Positions 23,748 to 24,777 of a DNA stretch of 24,777 nt are shown piece by piece. The translations under genes and the position numbers were made by a program. The notes beneath the pieces are model-generated. The model was not told where the DNA came from. It searched no databases and worked only from the letters and a program-made list of their open reading frames with translations. Source of the DNA: Rhodanobacteraceae bacterium (GTDB lineage Bacteria; Pseudomonadota; Gammaproteobacteria; Xanthomonadales; SZUA-5). The DNA is taken from the NCBI GenBank assembly GCA_016717705.1, contig JADKFD010000075.1:1-24777 (forward strand), in the 5' to 3' direction. Each line of letters begins with the position of its first letter. Position 1 is the stretch's first letter.

Positions 23748-24777
23748 GCCGACGGCCCCAGTTGCTGACTCGACAGATAGAAATACAAACCGCGCTTGTC
23801 CATCAGCTCGTCGTGGGTGCCGATTTCGGCAATGCGGCCGGCGTCCATGACCACGATGCGATCGGCCTGCCGGATGGTGCTCAAGCGATGCGCGATGACC
23901 AGGCAAGTGCGGCCTTGGGTCAGCTCGCCCAGGTTCTTCTGGATCGCGCGCTCGCTTTCGGTGTCCAGCGCGCTGGTCGCTTCGTCGAAGATCAGGATCG
24001 GCGGATCGTGATAGATCGCCCGGGCGATGGCGATGCGCTGGCGTTGACCGCCGGAAATCGCCAGGCCGGTCTCGCCAACGCGCGACTCGTAGCCCAGCGG
24101 CAGCCGCTGGATGAAATCGTGCGCATTGGCCATCTGCGCCGCCCACAACACGCGCTGCATGTCCGGCTGCGGATCGCCGAACGCGATGTTGTTGAGGATG
24201 GTGTTGTCGAACAGGTGATTTTCCTGCAGCACGAAACCGATCTGACGACGCAGATCGCGGTGATTGAGCGTGCGGCTGTCGATGCGGTCGAAATGGATCT
24301 CGCCCGCGGTGGGATCCAGCAAACCGCAGATCACCTTGACCAGGCTGGTCTTGCCGCAACCACTGCGCCCGACCAGCGCGTAGGTCTTGCCGGCCGGGAT
24401 TTCCAGCGAGATCGACGACAGGATCTCGGGGACTCAAGCCCGCCAAGCGAGGCCGACGTTGTGCAGCCGGATATGGCCTTCGAGTGAACGTACCGGCTGC
24501 AGCCGCGAACGATCGCGCCCTGCTCGGGCTCAGGTTCGATCACGTCATTCAGGCGATTGAGCAATACGCTCATGAACTGCAGGCCGTCCCAGACACCCAG
24601 CGTGCGCAGGATTGCGCTCGACGCCATCGCCATGATGCTGCTGAAGGCCACGAACGCGCCGACGGTCATTTCACCCGCGACGACGCCGCGCGCACCGGCC
24701 CACAGGAAGATCACCGTGGCCATGAAACCGACCGCCTGCAGCGCGCCCTGGTAACTCATCATGGTGAAGTTGCCGCG
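23744..24777 (-). CDS. ABC exporter, C-terminal half (5' partial, with frameshifts)
   Basis: End of an ABC exporter with fused membrane and ATPase domains, probably a bacteriocin/peptide (HlyB- or C39-peptidase-type) exporter; the N-terminus lies outside the window, so a peptidase domain cannot be confirmed. The visible membrane part includes FMATVIFLWAGARGVVAGEM and VGAFVAFSSIMAMASSAIL, then LNDVIEPEPEQG. The ATPase has Walker A GRSGCGKTSL, Q-loop QENHLF, signature AISGGQRQRIAIARA, Walker B PILIFDEATSALD and H-loop VIAHRLSTI. The linker is broken: one base seems missing near 24513-24521, and one G-run/C-run pair near 24428-24441 carries compensating indels; correcting them yields GHIRLHNVGLAWRGLSPEIL. 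The stop overlaps the adaptor gene start. No cargo gene is visible in the window. Confidence 0.82.

Overview
The window is GC-rich, densely packed bacterial DNA. Its gene set (a Gsp-type type II secretion operon, nudE-cysQ-mazG, a methylcrotonoyl-CoA carboxylase beta subunit, a DUF962/Mpo1-like protein, giant propeller sensor kinases) and its many short palindromic intergenic repeats, including REP units with a GTAG foot like those described in Stenotrophomonas, suggest a gammaproteobacterium of the Xanthomonadales/Lysobacterales. That placement is an inference; no rRNA or marker gene is present.

Layout, left to right. 1-4393 (+): end of a type II secretion operon, gspJ (5' end outside the window), gspK, gspL, gspM, gspN, with gspK and gspL separated by about 300 bp of hairpins. 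4390-7465 (+): a small-molecule phosphatase/nucleotide clean-up group, a HisN-like inositol-monophosphatase-family enzyme coupled to gspN, a GTAG repeat pair, then overlapping nudE-cysQ-mazG. 7466-9797: small poorly known genes (a secreted TPR-like protein on -, a DUF962 membrane protein and a small STAS-like protein on +, a J-domain-like membrane protein on -) with two more repeat pairs. 10065-14286 (-): methylcrotonoyl-CoA carboxylase beta subunit framed by two copies of one palindromic repeat, a four-helix membrane protein, an alanine-rich lipoprotein with a clear terminator, and a thiolase. 14468-22485 (+): two tandem, overlapping, paralogous sensor histidine kinases of 1409 and 1263 residues, each with a signal peptide, 12-14 beta-propeller repeats, a Y_Y_Y domain, one membrane helix, PAS domain(s) and a kinase core. 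22575-24777 (-): an HlyD-type adaptor and the end of its ABC exporter, converging on the kinases.

Two themes cut across the genes. First, at least five genes (gspK, gspN, the TPR-like gene, the HlyD gene and the ABC gene) contain single-base frame breaks, several in G/C runs and some in compensating pairs, which fits residual indel errors in the assembly better than gene decay. Second, nearly every intergenic gap of 100 bp or more carries a different palindromic repeat family; I count at least six. The GTAG pairs show compensatory stem changes and imply a REP-associated tyrosine transposase (RAYT) elsewhere in the genome.

I do not see a complete, clearly new biological system. The best candidates for new biology are the tandem kinases without a response regulator, next to an exporter whose cargo lies outside the window, and the repeat families.
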